Both the position numbers and the translations under genes were made by a program. This document shows positions 28,961 through 39,317 of a DNA stretch of 64,000 bases, piece after piece. Source of the DNA: Acanthosepion lycidas (lineage: Eukaryota > Mollusca > Cephalopoda > Sepiida > Sepiidae); assembly GCA_963932145.1 (NCBI GenBank), contig OZ010586.1, positions 49,069,845-49,133,844 on the forward strand. The letters run 5' to 3'. Position 1 is the first letter of the stretch. Every line of letters starts with the position of its first letter. The notes below the pieces were generated by a model. That model was not told the DNA's origin. It ran no database searches and saw only the letters and a program-made list of their open reading frames with translations.

Positions 28961-31900
28961 AACCACATGTAGAACTCATATATCCGATTTATTGCTGAAG
29001 ATGGTGGCAAAATGGTCGGCTCATTGTAGCGTTCCACTAAGTATCTCACAACCCGTTGATATCTTTTCAAAGAGACAGGTCAGACCGAAAATAGATTATT
29101 GAGACACACGTACAACTTATATATCCGATTAATGATGAAGATGGTGGGTAAATGGTCGGCTCATTGTAGCGTTCCACTAACTATCTCACACCCCACTTGA
29201 TATCATTACAAAGAGACAGGTCAGACCAAAAATGGATTATTGATCCCCACGTAGAACTTATATATCCGATTAATGCTGAAGATGGTGGCTAAATGATCGG
29301 CTTAATGTAGCGTTCCAATAAGTATCTCTCACTCCCTTGATATCTTTAAAATGACACACGTCAGACCGAAAATGGATTTTTTAGCCACACGTAGAACTAA
29401 TATATCCGATTAATTCTGAAGATGGTGGGTAAATGGTCGGCTCATTGTAGCGTTCCACTAAGTATCTCACACCCCCCTTGATATCTTTGCAAAGAGACAG
29501 ATCAGACAAAAAAATGGATTACTGAGCCACACGTAGAACTCGTATATCCGAATAATGCTGAAGATGGTGGGTAAATGGTCGGCTCATTGTAGCGTTCCAC
29601 TAAGTATCTCACACCCCACTTGATATCTTTACAAAGAGACAGGTCAGACCGAAAATGGATTATTGAGCCACACGTAGAACTTATATATCCGATTAATGCT
29701 GAAGATGGTGGCTAAATGGTCGGCTTATTGTAGCGTTCCACTAAGTATCTGACAGCCCCTTGATATCTTTAGAAAGAGACAGGTCTGACCAAAAATTGCT
29801 TATTGGGCAACACGTAGAACTTATATATCCTATTAATGCTGAAGATGGTGGCTAAATGGTCGTCTAATTGTAGCGTTCCACTAAGTATGTGACACCCCTT
29901 GCTATCTTTACAAACAGACAGGTCACACCAAAAATAGATTATTGAGCCACACGTAGAACTTATATATCCGATTAATGATGAAGAGGGTGGGTAGATGGTC
30001 CGATCATTGTAGCGTTCCACTAAGTATCTCAGACCCCGTTGATATCTTTACAATGACACACGTCAGACCGAAAGTGGATTTTTTAGCCACACGTAGAACT
30101 TATATATCCGATTAATGCTGAAGATGGTGGCTAAATGGTCGGGTCATTCTAGCGTTCCACTAAGTAACTGAGACCCCGTTGATATCTTTACAATGACACA
30201 CGTCAGAAGGAAAATGGATTTTTTAGCCACACATAGAACTAATATATCCGATTAATGCTGAAAAGGGTGGGTAAATGCTCGGCTCATTGTAGCGTTCAAC
30301 TAAGTATTAAGTATCTCACACCCACCTTGATATCTTTACAAAGAGACAGGTCAGACCGAAAATGGATTATTGAGCCACACGTAGAAGTTATATATCCGAT
30401 TAATGCTGAAGATTGTGGGTAAATGCTTGAATCATTGTAAAGTTCCACTAAGTATCTCACACCCCCGCTTGATATCTTTGCAAAGAGACCGATAAGACCA
30501 AAAATGGATTACTGAACCACACGTAGAACTCGTATAACCGATTAATTCTGAAGATGGTGGCTAAATGGTCGTCTCATTCTAGCGTTCCACTAAGTATCTG
30601 ACTCCCACTTGCTATCTTTACAATGAGACAGGTCGAACCAAAATTAGATTATTGAGCCACACGTAGAACTTATATATCCGATTTATGCTGAAGATGGTGG
30701 CTAAATGGTCGGCTCATTGTAGCGTTTCACTAAGTATCTCACACCCCCTTGATATCTTTAGAAAGAGACAAGTCTGACCAAAAATGGCTTATTGGGCAAC
30801 ACGTAGAACTTATATATCCGAATAATGCTGAAGAGGGTGGCTAAATGGTCGGTTCATTGTAGCGTTTCACTAAGTATCTCACACCCCCTTGATATCTTTA
30901 GAAAGAGACAAGTCTGACCAAAAATGGCTTATTGGGCAACACGTAGAACTTATATATCCGAATAATGCTGAAGAGGGTGGGTAAATGGTCGGCTCATTGT
31001 AGCGTTCCACTAAGTATCTCACACCCCACTTGATATCATTACAAAGAGACAGGTCAGACCGTAAATGGATTATTGAGCCACACGTAGAACTTATATATCC
31101 GATTAATGCTGAAGATGGTGGCTAAATGGTCGGTTCATTGTAGCGTTCCACTAAGTATCTCTCACCCCTTTCATATCTTTACAATGAGAGACGTCAGACC
31201 GAAAATGGATTATTGAGCCACATGTAGTACTTATATATCCAATTAATGCTGAAGAGGGTGGGTAAATGGTCGGCTCTTTGTAGCGTTCCACTAAGTATCT
31301 CACACACCCCTTGATATCTTTACAAAGAGACAGGTCAGACCGAAAATGGATTATTGAGCCACACGTAGAACTAAAATATCCGATTAATGCTGAAGATGGT
31401 GGGTAAATGGTCGGCTCATTGTAGCGTTCCACTAAGTATCTCTCATCCACTTCATATCTTCACAATGACTCACGTCAGACCAAAAATGGATTTTTTAGCC
31501 ACACGTAGAACCTATATATCCGATTAATGATGAAGAGGGTGGGTAAATGGTCGACTCATTGTAGCGTTCAACTAAGTATCTCACACCCCCTTGATATCTT
31601 TTCAAAGAGACAGTTCACACCGAAAATAGATTGTTGAGCCACACGTAGTACTTATATATCCGATTAATGCTGAAGATGGTGGGTAAATGGTCGGCTCATT
31701 GTAGCATTCCACTAAGTATCTCTCACCCACTTCATATCTTTTCAATGACACATGTCAGACCGAAAATGGATTATTGAGCCACACGTAGAATTTATATATC
31801 CGATTAATGCTGAAGATGGTGGGTAAATGGCCGGCTCTTTGTAGCGTTCCACTAAGTATCTCACATCCACCTTGATATCTTTACAAAGAGACTGGTCAGT

Positions 31901-32745
31901 CCGAAAATGGATTATTGAACCACACGTAGAACTTATATATCCGATTAATGCTGAAGATGGTGGGTAAATGGTCGGCTCTTTGTAGCGTTCCACTAAGTAT
32001 ATCCCAACCCCTTGATATCTTTTCAAAGAGACAGGTCAAACCAAAAAAGGATTATTGAGTCACACGTAGAACGTATATACCCGATTAATGCTGAATATTT
32101 TGGCTAAATGGTCGGCTCATTGTAGCTTTCCACTAAGTATCTCTCACCCCCTTCACATCTTTACAATGACACACTTCAGACCGAAAATGGATTTTTTAGC
32201 CACACGTAGAACTAATATATCCGATCAATGCTGAAGATGGTGGGTAAATGTTCGGCTCATTGTAGCGTTCCACTAAGTATCTCAGATCCCCCTTGATATC
32301 TTTAGAAAGAGATAGGTCAGATCAAAAATGACTTATTGGGCCACACGTAGAACTTATATATTCGATTAATGGTGAAGATGGTGGCTAAATGGTCGGCTCG
32401 TGGTAGCGTTCCACTAAGTATCTGACACCCCCTTGCTATCTTTACAATGAGACAGGTCAAACCAAAAATAGATTATTGAGCCACACGTAGAACTTATATA
32501 TCCGATTAATGCAGAAGAGGGTGGGTAAATGTTCGGCTCATTGTAGCGTTCCACTAAGTATCTCACACCCCCTTGATATCTTTACAAAGAGACAGGTCAG
32601 ACCACAAATGGATTTTTGAGCCACACGTAGAACATCCGACTAATGCTGAAGATGGTCGGTAAATGTTTGGCTCATTGTAGCGTTCTACTAAGTATCTCTC
32701 ACCCCTTTGATATCTTTACAAAGAGACAGGTCAGACCAAAAAGTG
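28960..32745. repeat. 140-bp satellite array, about 27 units
   Basis: Unit landmarks in order are CACACGTAGAACTTATATATC, GATTAATGCTGAAGATGGTG, GTAAATGGTCGGCTCATTG, TAGCGTTCCACTAAGTATCT, CACCCCCTTGATATCTTTAC and AAAGAGACAGGTCAGACC. Starts at 29671, 29811, 29950 and 30090 give 139-140 bp spacing. Units differ by ~5-15%, and neighbouring pairs share variants (30780-30960), which suggests local conversion or duplication. The minus-strand frames are not protein coding, since the unit length is not a multiple of three. Confidence 0.95.
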
Positions 32746-33190
32746 ATTATACATATTGTATTTGGGCTGGAGCTGCCCAGTCCACTTGCCTTTCTTGATA
32801 AGGCTCAAAAGCGTCTACGCGGACTTGTGGGTGATGAATTATTTTCACTAAAACCACTTCCCCCACAGACGAAAATTCACGAGCGTTTCGCTATTTCCAT
32901 GGCATGAGTCCATCTATCGCTGACCGTTACAGTTGGGACCTAACATACAGCACATTCATGTATGAATAATCTCCATTCCTTTCGTACTACTATAGTAAGA
33001 AGCACGTTCCATTCGGGCAGCTTCTTCGAAAGAACTGTCTTTTTGTCGAACAGACTCCTGGTAGGATGTTTTCTCAATCACTACAATCTTGGACTCTTCA
33101 GGTCTTAGATTAGCCGTTATCTTTCCTGCATAGCTCCGTAAACTTTACATTTTGTCCTTTCTTATGATCATACAACACCACCCAGTAACC
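32745..33190 (+). pseudogene. LINE D reverse transcriptase C-terminal relic
   Basis: The plus strand gives SPLAFLDKAQKRLRGLVGDE, LFSLKPLPPQTKIHE, then in other frames SGSFFERTVFLSNRLLVGC, FLNHYNLGLFRS and RYLSCI. The order matches xWAGAxxxxLxxLDKxQKRLxxLVGD...FFPRTxxLWNxLPxxCFPxxYxLxxFKxxxNRYL of CR1/Jockey-like LINEs. It follows the satellite directly, and a fragment of the same region also precedes the array at 28510. Confidence 0.75.
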
Positions 33191-33370
33191 ATTTACTCTG
33201 AGGTGCTCTTGGGTCTAGTATTGCCTGAATATTAGTATTTTAAGTTACGATTCTTTTTCTGTAGTTTTCGGCTCTTTAATTATAGGAATATTTTTTTGGC
33301 ATTTTAAGGTATTATTGATCAGCTGGTACCGACAAAAGTCTTAGATACTTTGTTACGATAATTCCTTTTG

Positions 33371-33397
33371 TAATGGTGCAACAACAACAACAACAAC

Positions 33398-33436
<39 letters not shown>
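33371..33436. repeat. (CAA)n(AAT)n microsatellite
   Basis: CAA triplets change to AAT triplets near 33400. Confidence 0.9.
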
Positions 33437-33437
<1 letters not shown>

Positions 33438-33659
33438 TATCGATACCTAGTTTTTCGATCGATTCTCCCGTTGACTGGGTGCCGTGATCATCCAAAAGAA
33501 TTTGAACATCATCATTTTCAAATTGTTGTAGTCTATCCCGACGAATTTTTTACAAGCCAAATCCACTTTTCCTGTACTTCACAACCCGTTCACGACATAT
33601 TCTCCTTCCAACTGGACTGTTTTTCGAGGCGTCAATTATCAAATATTTCGCTACTTGAA

Positions 33660-33835
33660 GGAGAAGACCAGATGTGACAGCAGTTTCACTGCATAGACGA
33701 ATGGTGGATTTATAAATGTGTAAAATAGATTCGAATAAGAAAAAACAAAACAAAAAAAACTGTCCAGCATGATACAGCGAAGCGACTTTCCAAGGAACAG
33801 TGTTAACAGTTGACACAATGCAATGTTTTCGACTC
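33660..33835 (-). pseudogene. LINE C fragment
   Basis: The minus strand reads ESILHIYKSTIRLCSE and LLLQ, matching xSxLQIYKSTIRPCMEYCCHIxSG of LINE C (57.0 kb). Upstream of it VPWKVASLYHAGQFF fits the AxKVxxLxxARxFF block. About 170 bp only. Confidence 0.65.
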
Positions 33836-34394
33836 AGCTGAACTGATAAATATTAATTTTATACGCTTGCTTTTCTAAGCTAAACATAGCGTAGTTACTT
33901 CTTTCATTCTAATTCATTCTGTGCTTTTATCCGATTGCCATTCAATCACTGATCGAAAATACGCATTTGAAATAGTCGAGTATATTTGCTAAGATTTTAA
34001 TTTCTTCAATATCTGTTTATTTCATGTGTTACTGTATAAATGTACATAATAAACGTTGATTGTGTCAATTTATCTGCACGGCTATTTTATATATGCAAAT
34101 TGTCAATGATCTAATGACCTTATCGACATTGCTGAACCGGTAAAATGAAATGGAGAATACTATTTTGATTATTTGAAGTTAATGAAAAGCTTTCTGTTGC
34201 ATATTATCTGTATTTAATTGCATTTTGAGAAAGTAATAAGATTTCCCAGTGAAGATTAGATAAAACATTGATTCGAACAACGGACCGGATGATCATAATA
34301 TTGATCTGGTCAGACATGAATATAAAGCAGACTTTTTGACAAATCACATTCCCAAGACCCGTAACACTATATGTGCTACAGCCGTGTGTCTTGG
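33836..34394. other. No gene seen
   Basis: AT-rich; no homology to other parts of the window noticed. Confidence 0.45.
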
Positions 34395-34635
34395 GCAAGA
34401 TAGCCTAAAGGAATACAACCCTCTCCAGGCTGGTTTGAATTCAGTTTTCCTTCTCCTAGCTAACTAAAGCTATAGGTTCCAGTCTGTCCTGCTATTTACC
34501 CATAGCTAGAAGCGAAGGATTCACACATTTCTCAAGGTTATTTGCGTAATTAAATGCAAGGAACTCGATTGGAATTCGAACTCAGCTATCTAACTTCTTA
34601 TTCGAAGCCGATATCCATTTCACCACCACACATCC
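34395..34635 (-). mobile_element. SINE-3 copy
   Basis: Minus-strand order: GGTGGTGAAATGGATATCGG (A-box region), GAGTTCGAATTCCAATCGAG (B-box region), AAATAACCTTGAGAAATGTG, CTAGCTATGGGTAAATAGCA, GGACAGACTGGAACC. It parallels 44105-44330. Confidence 0.7.
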
Positions 34636-34943
34636 ACTATTTATTTATTTATTTTGAAAGCACAAATAAGTTGACGCATAAATTCGTATTTCTGGCATAT
34701 AAATACCACCCTATCGCATAGGTTAACTAGTCAAAGTGATATTTCTGCTCGTAGCTACATTAGAACATAGTCTGTCAGGAAATGCTGCGTTTTTTTTCTA
34801 ATAATTAAAACAAATGGCTTTTCTCTACTAGCATAAATCATTTACTTATGAACAATATAATTACAAGAAAAAATGTTTTAAATTTTTGAAGACTACTACA
34901 AAAAATTTTTTGAAATCTACTACAAAAAAATCTCCAAGTTAAA
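34636..34943. other. No gene seen
   Basis: AT-rich. GAAGACTACTACAAAAAAT and GAAATCTACTACAAAAAAA form a short tandem pair near 34888-34930. Confidence 0.45.
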
Positions 34944-34951
34944 ATAAAATC

Positions 34952-35285
34952 GGCAACGCTTTAGCGTATGTCTTACCGATCAGTTTCTACTTTAGCGTGT
35001 AACCACATTCGTATCCTACATTAATTAACGCATTGTCCCGCCTTTTTACTCGATATATTAAAAGACATTCAGCATGTTTTTATTTAAAGGATACAAATAT
35101 CTTGTTTTATGAACAAATTTTTAGTCAAATTTCTTATTTTATCATTTCATTTTAAATTTTATAATACAACAATAAATGTCATCTCTTCTTCCGTTTTTGC
35201 TTTCCCCCCTTAACTTTAGATAATGTAGGATATAAATGAGGTGTTAGGATACACTGATTGGTAAGACATATGCTAAAGTGACACC
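34952..35285. mobile_element. 334-bp MITE with perfect 8-bp target duplication
   Basis: ATAAAATC lies at 34944-34951 and again at 35286-35293. The left end GGCAACGCTTTAGCGTATGT and the complement of the right end GGTGTCACTTTAGCATATGT continue as matching inverted repeats through CTTACCGATCAGT / CTTACCAATCAGT. Imperfect similarity extends to ATCCTACATT. There is no ORF. An 8-bp duplication suggests hAT, P or Merlin-type mobilisation; the GG terminus is not the usual hAT CAG, so I leave the superfamily open. Confidence 0.88.
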
Positions 35286-35357
35286 ATAAAATCTTTGGGA
35301 ACTGGGATTATAAATGCATTTAGCAACATTCAGTCCAGCACAAACAGTAAGCACTAA

Positions 35358-35490
35358 TAGTGATTTTCCAAGCGTAGCTTAGATGTGGCATAAGGCCGAA
35401 AGTATGGGGTACCCAGTGAGGATCGAACTCACTACTCAGTCGTAATTGTTCTAGCGAGACAAGCTTGCTAACCATTACACCGCCTCGAAC
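35358..35490 (-). mobile_element. SINE-1 copy
   Basis: Minus-strand order: GTTCGAGGCGGTGTAATGGT, TAGCAAGCTTGTCTCGCTAG, AGTGAGTTCGATCCTCACTG (B box), CATACTTTCGGCCTTATGCC, ACATCTAAGCTACGCTTGGAA. Well conserved. Confidence 0.85.
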
Positions 35491-35920
35491 GGTAAGCACT
35501 AATATGTGCTACAGTAAATATCGCATTCAGTTCTACAGATTAGCTTGTCAGTTGCCTGACATTCATACTTCGCTGATTAGAGTCTGACACATTGTGCATC
35601 TGTGTTCAGGAGTTGGAGTCTCAAGGGGGTCGTTTTTTTTTTAATTTTAAGAATGAAATTGAAGTCTATTTGAAGCCATATATAAATACTTGGGAACACC
35701 GTCCCTGAGAGACCGTCTAGGCAGAGTGAGTTATCCTACCTGGAAGTATTTCTAATTGGATTCTTTCTATCGCCGCTTTTATCAACATCGGTTGCCACAT
35801 TGCTCCCATTTGGCTGCGATGTTTCACCCTGGTATACACTTTTCAGCACGGTCGGCGTAATGGATATATTCTACCTCGATTCTTTGCATTTCAATTGCCG
35901 TGCTGCTCTCTGACCCCCAA
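35491..35920. other. No gene seen
   Basis: No ORF or repeat homology recognised. Confidence 0.45.
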
Positions 35921-35924
35921 AAAG

Positions 35925-36360
35925 AAAGAAAAAAAGAGTACTGAACTGTTAATTAATATTTGTCCTTCTATATGGTAGTGAATGCTGGGTAATCTCTTCA
36001 AAGACGAAGAAGCGACTGGGAGCAACAGAAACCTGGTTCTACAGAAGGATGCTGAACATACCGTGGAACGAATATGTGAGCAACAACGAAGTTCTAGAGA
36101 AAACATAAGGCAAGGACAGCTGAAACTTCTTGGACACATAATGAGGAAATAAGACTTGGAGAATCTGATACTCACAGGACAGCTTAAAGGCAAGATGGGC
36201 AGAGGGAAACAATGCATAACATAGTCAGCTAGACTAAATAGATGGCGGAAGGGTTTGGGAGAAATAACAAAATGATAAAATTTATTAAACCCTACCAAGA
36301 AAATTGTGTGGAGCCATGATCGCCTACATGCTGAAGGGACCCGGCACATTAAGATGAAGA
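35925..36360 (+). pseudogene. LINE B C-terminal relic
   Basis: Plus-strand frames give LLYGSECWVISSKTKKRLGA, TWFYRRMLNIPWNEYVSNNE, QGQLKLLGHIMRK, ENLILTGQLKGKMGRGKQ and finally WSHDRLHAEGTRH-like sequence for the WRAMIA end. It has at least two stops and frame changes. This is the best reference copy of the LINE B tail in the window. The family is of the RTE/endonuclease-RT type; the N-terminal endonuclease and RT core are absent. Confidence 0.82.
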
Positions 36361-36464
36361 TAACTTTATTAGACTGGGTAAGGTGATGGATACATCTGGC
36401 TTCGTATATGTGTACTCCAGCGTCATCTTGTTAGCCTTCTGCTATCCCACTCAATTATAATAGA

Positions 36465-36834
36465 TTCATGGATAAAAAGACTAAAAATATACAGAGTATG
36501 CCCGACAACGGTCAAATTTATAAGAGAAAGCATGAAAAAGTGGAAGACTGCACTAAATCTAAACCAAACAAACGGATCATTAACATAGACATCAATCAAT
36601 ATCTTATTTTATACTGATAATCTTAAATTGTTTGCCAAGGATGACAACCAGCAAAAAACCCCTACTCAACATAGTGAAAACCTTCAGCGAAGACATAAGA
36701 ATGGCGTTTGGAATCGACAAATGTGCCAAATCCTCCTTCAAAGGCGGTAAACTGACGAAACGTGCGGATTTAGACCTTGATAAATAGAAGTTGAAGGACA
36801 ATAAAAGATTGGATGCCAAGATCAGAAAAATGCT
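36465..36834 (+). pseudogene. LINE A reverse transcriptase core relic
   Basis: The plus strand reads IYRVCPTTVKFIRESMKKWK, TALNLNQTNGSL, skips the GIFQGDxLSP motif, then LYTDNLKLFAKDDNQQKT and, one frame over, NIVKTFSEDIRMAFGIDKCA and KSSFKGGKLTKRADLDLD. The catalytic YxDDLKL box is YTDNLKL, so the second catalytic Asp is lost. The RT is dead by deletion, frameshift and active-site change. A SINE-2 body follows directly at 36835. Confidence 0.8.
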
Positions 36835-37080
36835 TACCCAAGATAACAAAAACTGAGATATCCAGAAAAGGCATGGCACGTGGAACTAGAACAATCTAAC
36901 CAGATGGACGAAATAAAGTTCATTTCGAAATTCCAACGTATCACCTGAAGAAGGCCGGATGGTGCAAGGACCGAAACGTCATGAATATGACAGTAAAGAT
37001 GAGGACAACAGTCCAAACAATGTAAATAGTGTAACTAGTTACAAAACCTCACCCCAGAAATATAAACAGATGAACAACAG
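36835..37080 (+). mobile_element. SINE-2 body (no tRNA head)
   Basis: The order is AACTGAGATATCC, GGCACGTGGAACTAGAACA, hammerhead motif, ATGACAGTAAAGATGAGGAC, AACAGTCCAAACAATGTAAA, TAGTGTAACTAGTTACAAAA and CCTCACCCCAGAAATATAAA. The AACTGAGATATCC element is the one that has become a minisatellite in the copy at 41745. Confidence 0.75.
36941..36990 (+). ncRNA. Minimal hammerhead ribozyme motif, ACGU type
   Basis: CTGAAGA (36945-36951), GAAA (36973-36976) and ACGT with C36980 at the cleavage position are intact. Stem II is GGCC with GG-A-CC (bulged A). Stem I pairs TCA with TGA but has a C-A mismatch next to the core. A perfect hairpin GTCAT-GAAT-ATGAC (36978-36991) overlaps the cleavage site and would compete. 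Confidence 0.58.
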
Positions 37081-37084
37081 CAGC

Positions 37085-37087
<3 letters not shown>

Positions 37088-37115
<28 letters not shown>

Positions 37116-37190
37116 TTTGATATACCTTTATTATATATGCTGATGTCTATATTTGGCTTCGTATATTTGTACCCTAGCCACACCTTGCTG

Positions 37191-37244
<54 letters not shown>
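37088..37244. repeat. (AAT)n tracts around a short spacer
   Basis: AAT runs at 37088-37113 and 37190-37244. The spacer contains TATATTTGGCTTCGTATATT, related to CATCTGGCTTCGTATATGTG at 36393. Confidence 0.85.
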
Positions 37245-37245
<1 letters not shown>

Positions 37246-37444
37246 GGAACAATGAAAGCTAACCGCCCCGACCTCAAAGAAAAAAATGTCTCCTAATTTG
37301 CACCAACCAAATATTTAAAAAATGTGTTTGTGTGTGTTTTTCTTTTTTTTTATTGGTCATTGGAAAATGTCAAGATGACATTCCTAACCTTAGGTCTCGG
37401 GGCGGGGGGCTGGAAAAAATATGTACACACCAGAAATTAAAGGA

Positions 37445-37488
<44 letters not shown>
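37245..37488 (+). pseudogene. LINE A/MITE composite, internally deleted copy
   Basis: It starts AAGGAACAATGAAAGCTAACC like the next copy, keeps CTCAAAGAAAAAAATGTCTCC, then jumps to TTTGCACCAACCAAATATTT, which is the right end of the MITE, and continues through the shared 3' UTR (GGTCATTGGAAAATGTCAAG, TAGGTCTCGGGGCGGGGGGC, ACACCAGAAATTAAAGG) into (AAT)n. The MITE end proves that this copy derives from an element that already carried the MITE. Confidence 0.8.
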
Positions 37489-38025
37489 GGAACAATCAAA
37501 GCTAACCGCACCGACATTGTTATTAGAGACTGCAAAGAAAAAAGTGCCTCCTTATTGATATGGCAGTCCCTGCAGACTGCAATATATCTTTGAAGATTTT
37601 GAAAAAACTGCCAAAATACAAAGACCTTGAAATTGAAATCTCAAAAAATGTGGCACATGGGAACATCAATAATTCCACTTGTAGTTGGAGCCCTAGGATT
37701 AGTTGGAAAAGATTCCAGTAGACGAATTGAAGGGATTCCTGGAAGCCCACGCCTTTAAGAAATACAAAAAATGTCCTCACGTCTATAGCCCACACCTTAC
37801 GAAGGTCTTTTTCCATTAGGTTGGTGCAAAAATTATGTCGTTTTCTCAGATAAAGTTGAACGTAAAAAAACGACAGTATTTTTGCATCAACCTAATATTT
37901 AAAATATGTTTGTGTGTGTTTTTCTTTTTTTAATTGGTCATTGGAAAATGTCAAGATGACATTCCTAACCTTAGGTCTCGGGGCGGGGGGCTGGAAAAAA
38001 TATGTACACACCAGAAATTAAAGGA

Positions 38026-38071
<46 letters not shown>

Positions 38072-38073
38072 GT
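37487..38073 (+). pseudogene. LINE A C-terminus with 3' UTR and MITE insertion
   Basis: The plus strand reads RDCKEKKCLLIDMAVPADCN, LKILKKLPKYKDLEIEISK, WHMGTSIIPLVVGALGLVGK, IEGIPGSPRL and then PTPYEG. This is the clearest LINE A C-terminus on the plus strand, with one in-frame stop near the end. The MITE at 37816-37895 interrupts the 3' part. The UTR then ends GAAATTAAAGGAAATAATAAT, giving an (AAT)n tail (38027-38073). Confidence 0.8.
37816..37895. mobile_element. Palindromic mariner-type MITE, short variant, in LINE A
   Basis: TTAGGTTGGTGCAAAAATTA at the left and TTTTGCATCAACCTAA at the right flank a shorter central region than in the 101-bp copies. It has TA on both sides. Confidence 0.85.
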
Positions 38074-38534
38074 AATAATACTTTACCAGGTTAGACATTC
38101 AGACAAAACTGAAGTAAATTTGTTTGCTTCAAGATGGCGATGAGACGTCATTCATTGATTTCTATAAGTTTCTTATTTAGTTAGCTTTTATCTTTTGGGA
38201 CCCTGAGAATCAATCATCACTTATTGCTATGGAAGATAAATTGTTTACCATTTGCTGACTCTCGTATTGATCAACGTACTAATATGTCCACCGGCAATTG
38301 CGAGAGACTAGCACATTATTTTTATACCCCTATCGCTCGTATCACGCGGTTTATTTCCAAGTGCGTCAACAGAATTCTGTTTATTAATACATATCTTCTT
38401 TGACTTGAACCAATGCGTTTTCTCCTCGACGAGTGATAACCAGTCATCATTTGCTTCAGGGCATCCGACGAGAATTTCGACGATAGATCCTGCTGCGTTT
38501 AACCATCCACATTTAGAAAACAATGCACATCCAT

Positions 38535-38537
<3 letters not shown>
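38074..38537. other. No gene seen
   Basis: Opposing frames at 38308-38538 have no recognisable domain. Confidence 0.4.

Positions 38538-38604
<67 letters not shown>
38538..38604. repeat. (TA)n microsatellite
   Basis: About 66 bp. Confidence 0.95.
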
Positions 38605-38606
<2 letters not shown>

Positions 38607-38935
38607 GTGTATGTGTCTAACGTATAGTTTATGTCACCATAAGAGTCAATTACATAAAGTAATGTGTTTCAGTCATCTCTATGTAATGTACGCTTCCGAT
38701 GACATAGAAATTATTCTCCTGGAGTAAATAAAAGAGCATTCATTCGTGAATAGAATCTTATTTGTTTAGTTTGATATTCAGAAAGCACTGAAAATAAACA
38801 AGAAAATACCCAACGCCATGCCGTATTTGATATTTTACAAGTATTAGGTTGGAAAGAAATTCCTGTCGCATTTAGAGATTTGTGAAAAAAAATCAGATCC
38901 TTCTTTGATCTAAATTTATAAATTTATTTATTATA
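38605..38935. other. No gene; possible second mariner-type end
   Basis: TTAGGTTGGAAAGAAATTCC at 38844 begins with the same seven bases as the MITE termini and may be one end of a different mariner. No partner end was found. Confidence 0.35.
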
Positions 38936-39038
38936 TTAGGTTGGTGCAAAAAATAATGACGTAATAATATCGTTTTGTGACGTTAAAAAATACGTCAAAA
39001 AACGACATTATTACGTCATTATTTTTGCACCAACCTAA
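38936..39038. mobile_element. Palindromic mariner-type MITE, copy with near-perfect arms
   Basis: TTAGGTTGGTGCAAAAAATA starts the left arm, and the right arm ends TTTGCACCAACCTAA. The arms pair over ~47 bp with about three mismatches. The centre is TTAAAAAATAC. Transcription would give a stable ~100-nt hairpin. Confidence 0.92.
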
Positions 39039-39180
39039 TACATTATTTGAAATTTTGAGCAGTGTGGGACTACCAAGAATGAATCTTAGGCCTGCAACTT
39101 GCTGCCATGTTTTATTTTGGAACTGGGGTGGGGGTAATTGAATGAATTGAAACGAGACAGTATAATCTTTATAAAGGCTT
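39039..39180 (+). repeat. Short dispersed repeat shared with 39865-39955
   Basis: TTTTGAGCAGTGTGGGACTA then CCAAGAATG, CCTGCAACTTGC-GCCATG-TTTT and GTAATTGAAT correspond to TTTTGAGTAGCGCAGGAGTA, CCCCCAACTTGCACCCATG and GTAATTGAAT at 39865-39955. Class unknown. Confidence 0.5.
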
Positions 39181-39184
39181 CGAA

Positions 39185-39317
39185 TTTCAACGTGGTGTCA
39201 TGGTTAACAGGCTTGCCTTGCTAGTTCAATTACAATTGAATAGTGAGTTCGATCCTCACTGGGTGCCCCATACTTTCGGCCTTGTGCCACATCTAAGCTA
39301 CGCTTAGAAAATCACAA
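39185..39317 (+). mobile_element. SINE-1 copy, first of a tandem pair
   Basis: CAACGTGGTGTCATGGTTAA (A-box region), GTGAGTTCGATCCTCACTGG (B box), CATACTTTCGGCCTTGTGCC and CTAAGCTACGCTTAGAAAAT are present. Confidence 0.88.

Noticed and set aside
31151-32026. Minus-strand frames of 94-99 codons repeating ERYKEPTIYPPSSALIGYIS
   Set aside because: They are translations of the 140-bp satellite. The unit length is not a multiple of three, so the frame survives for at most two units.
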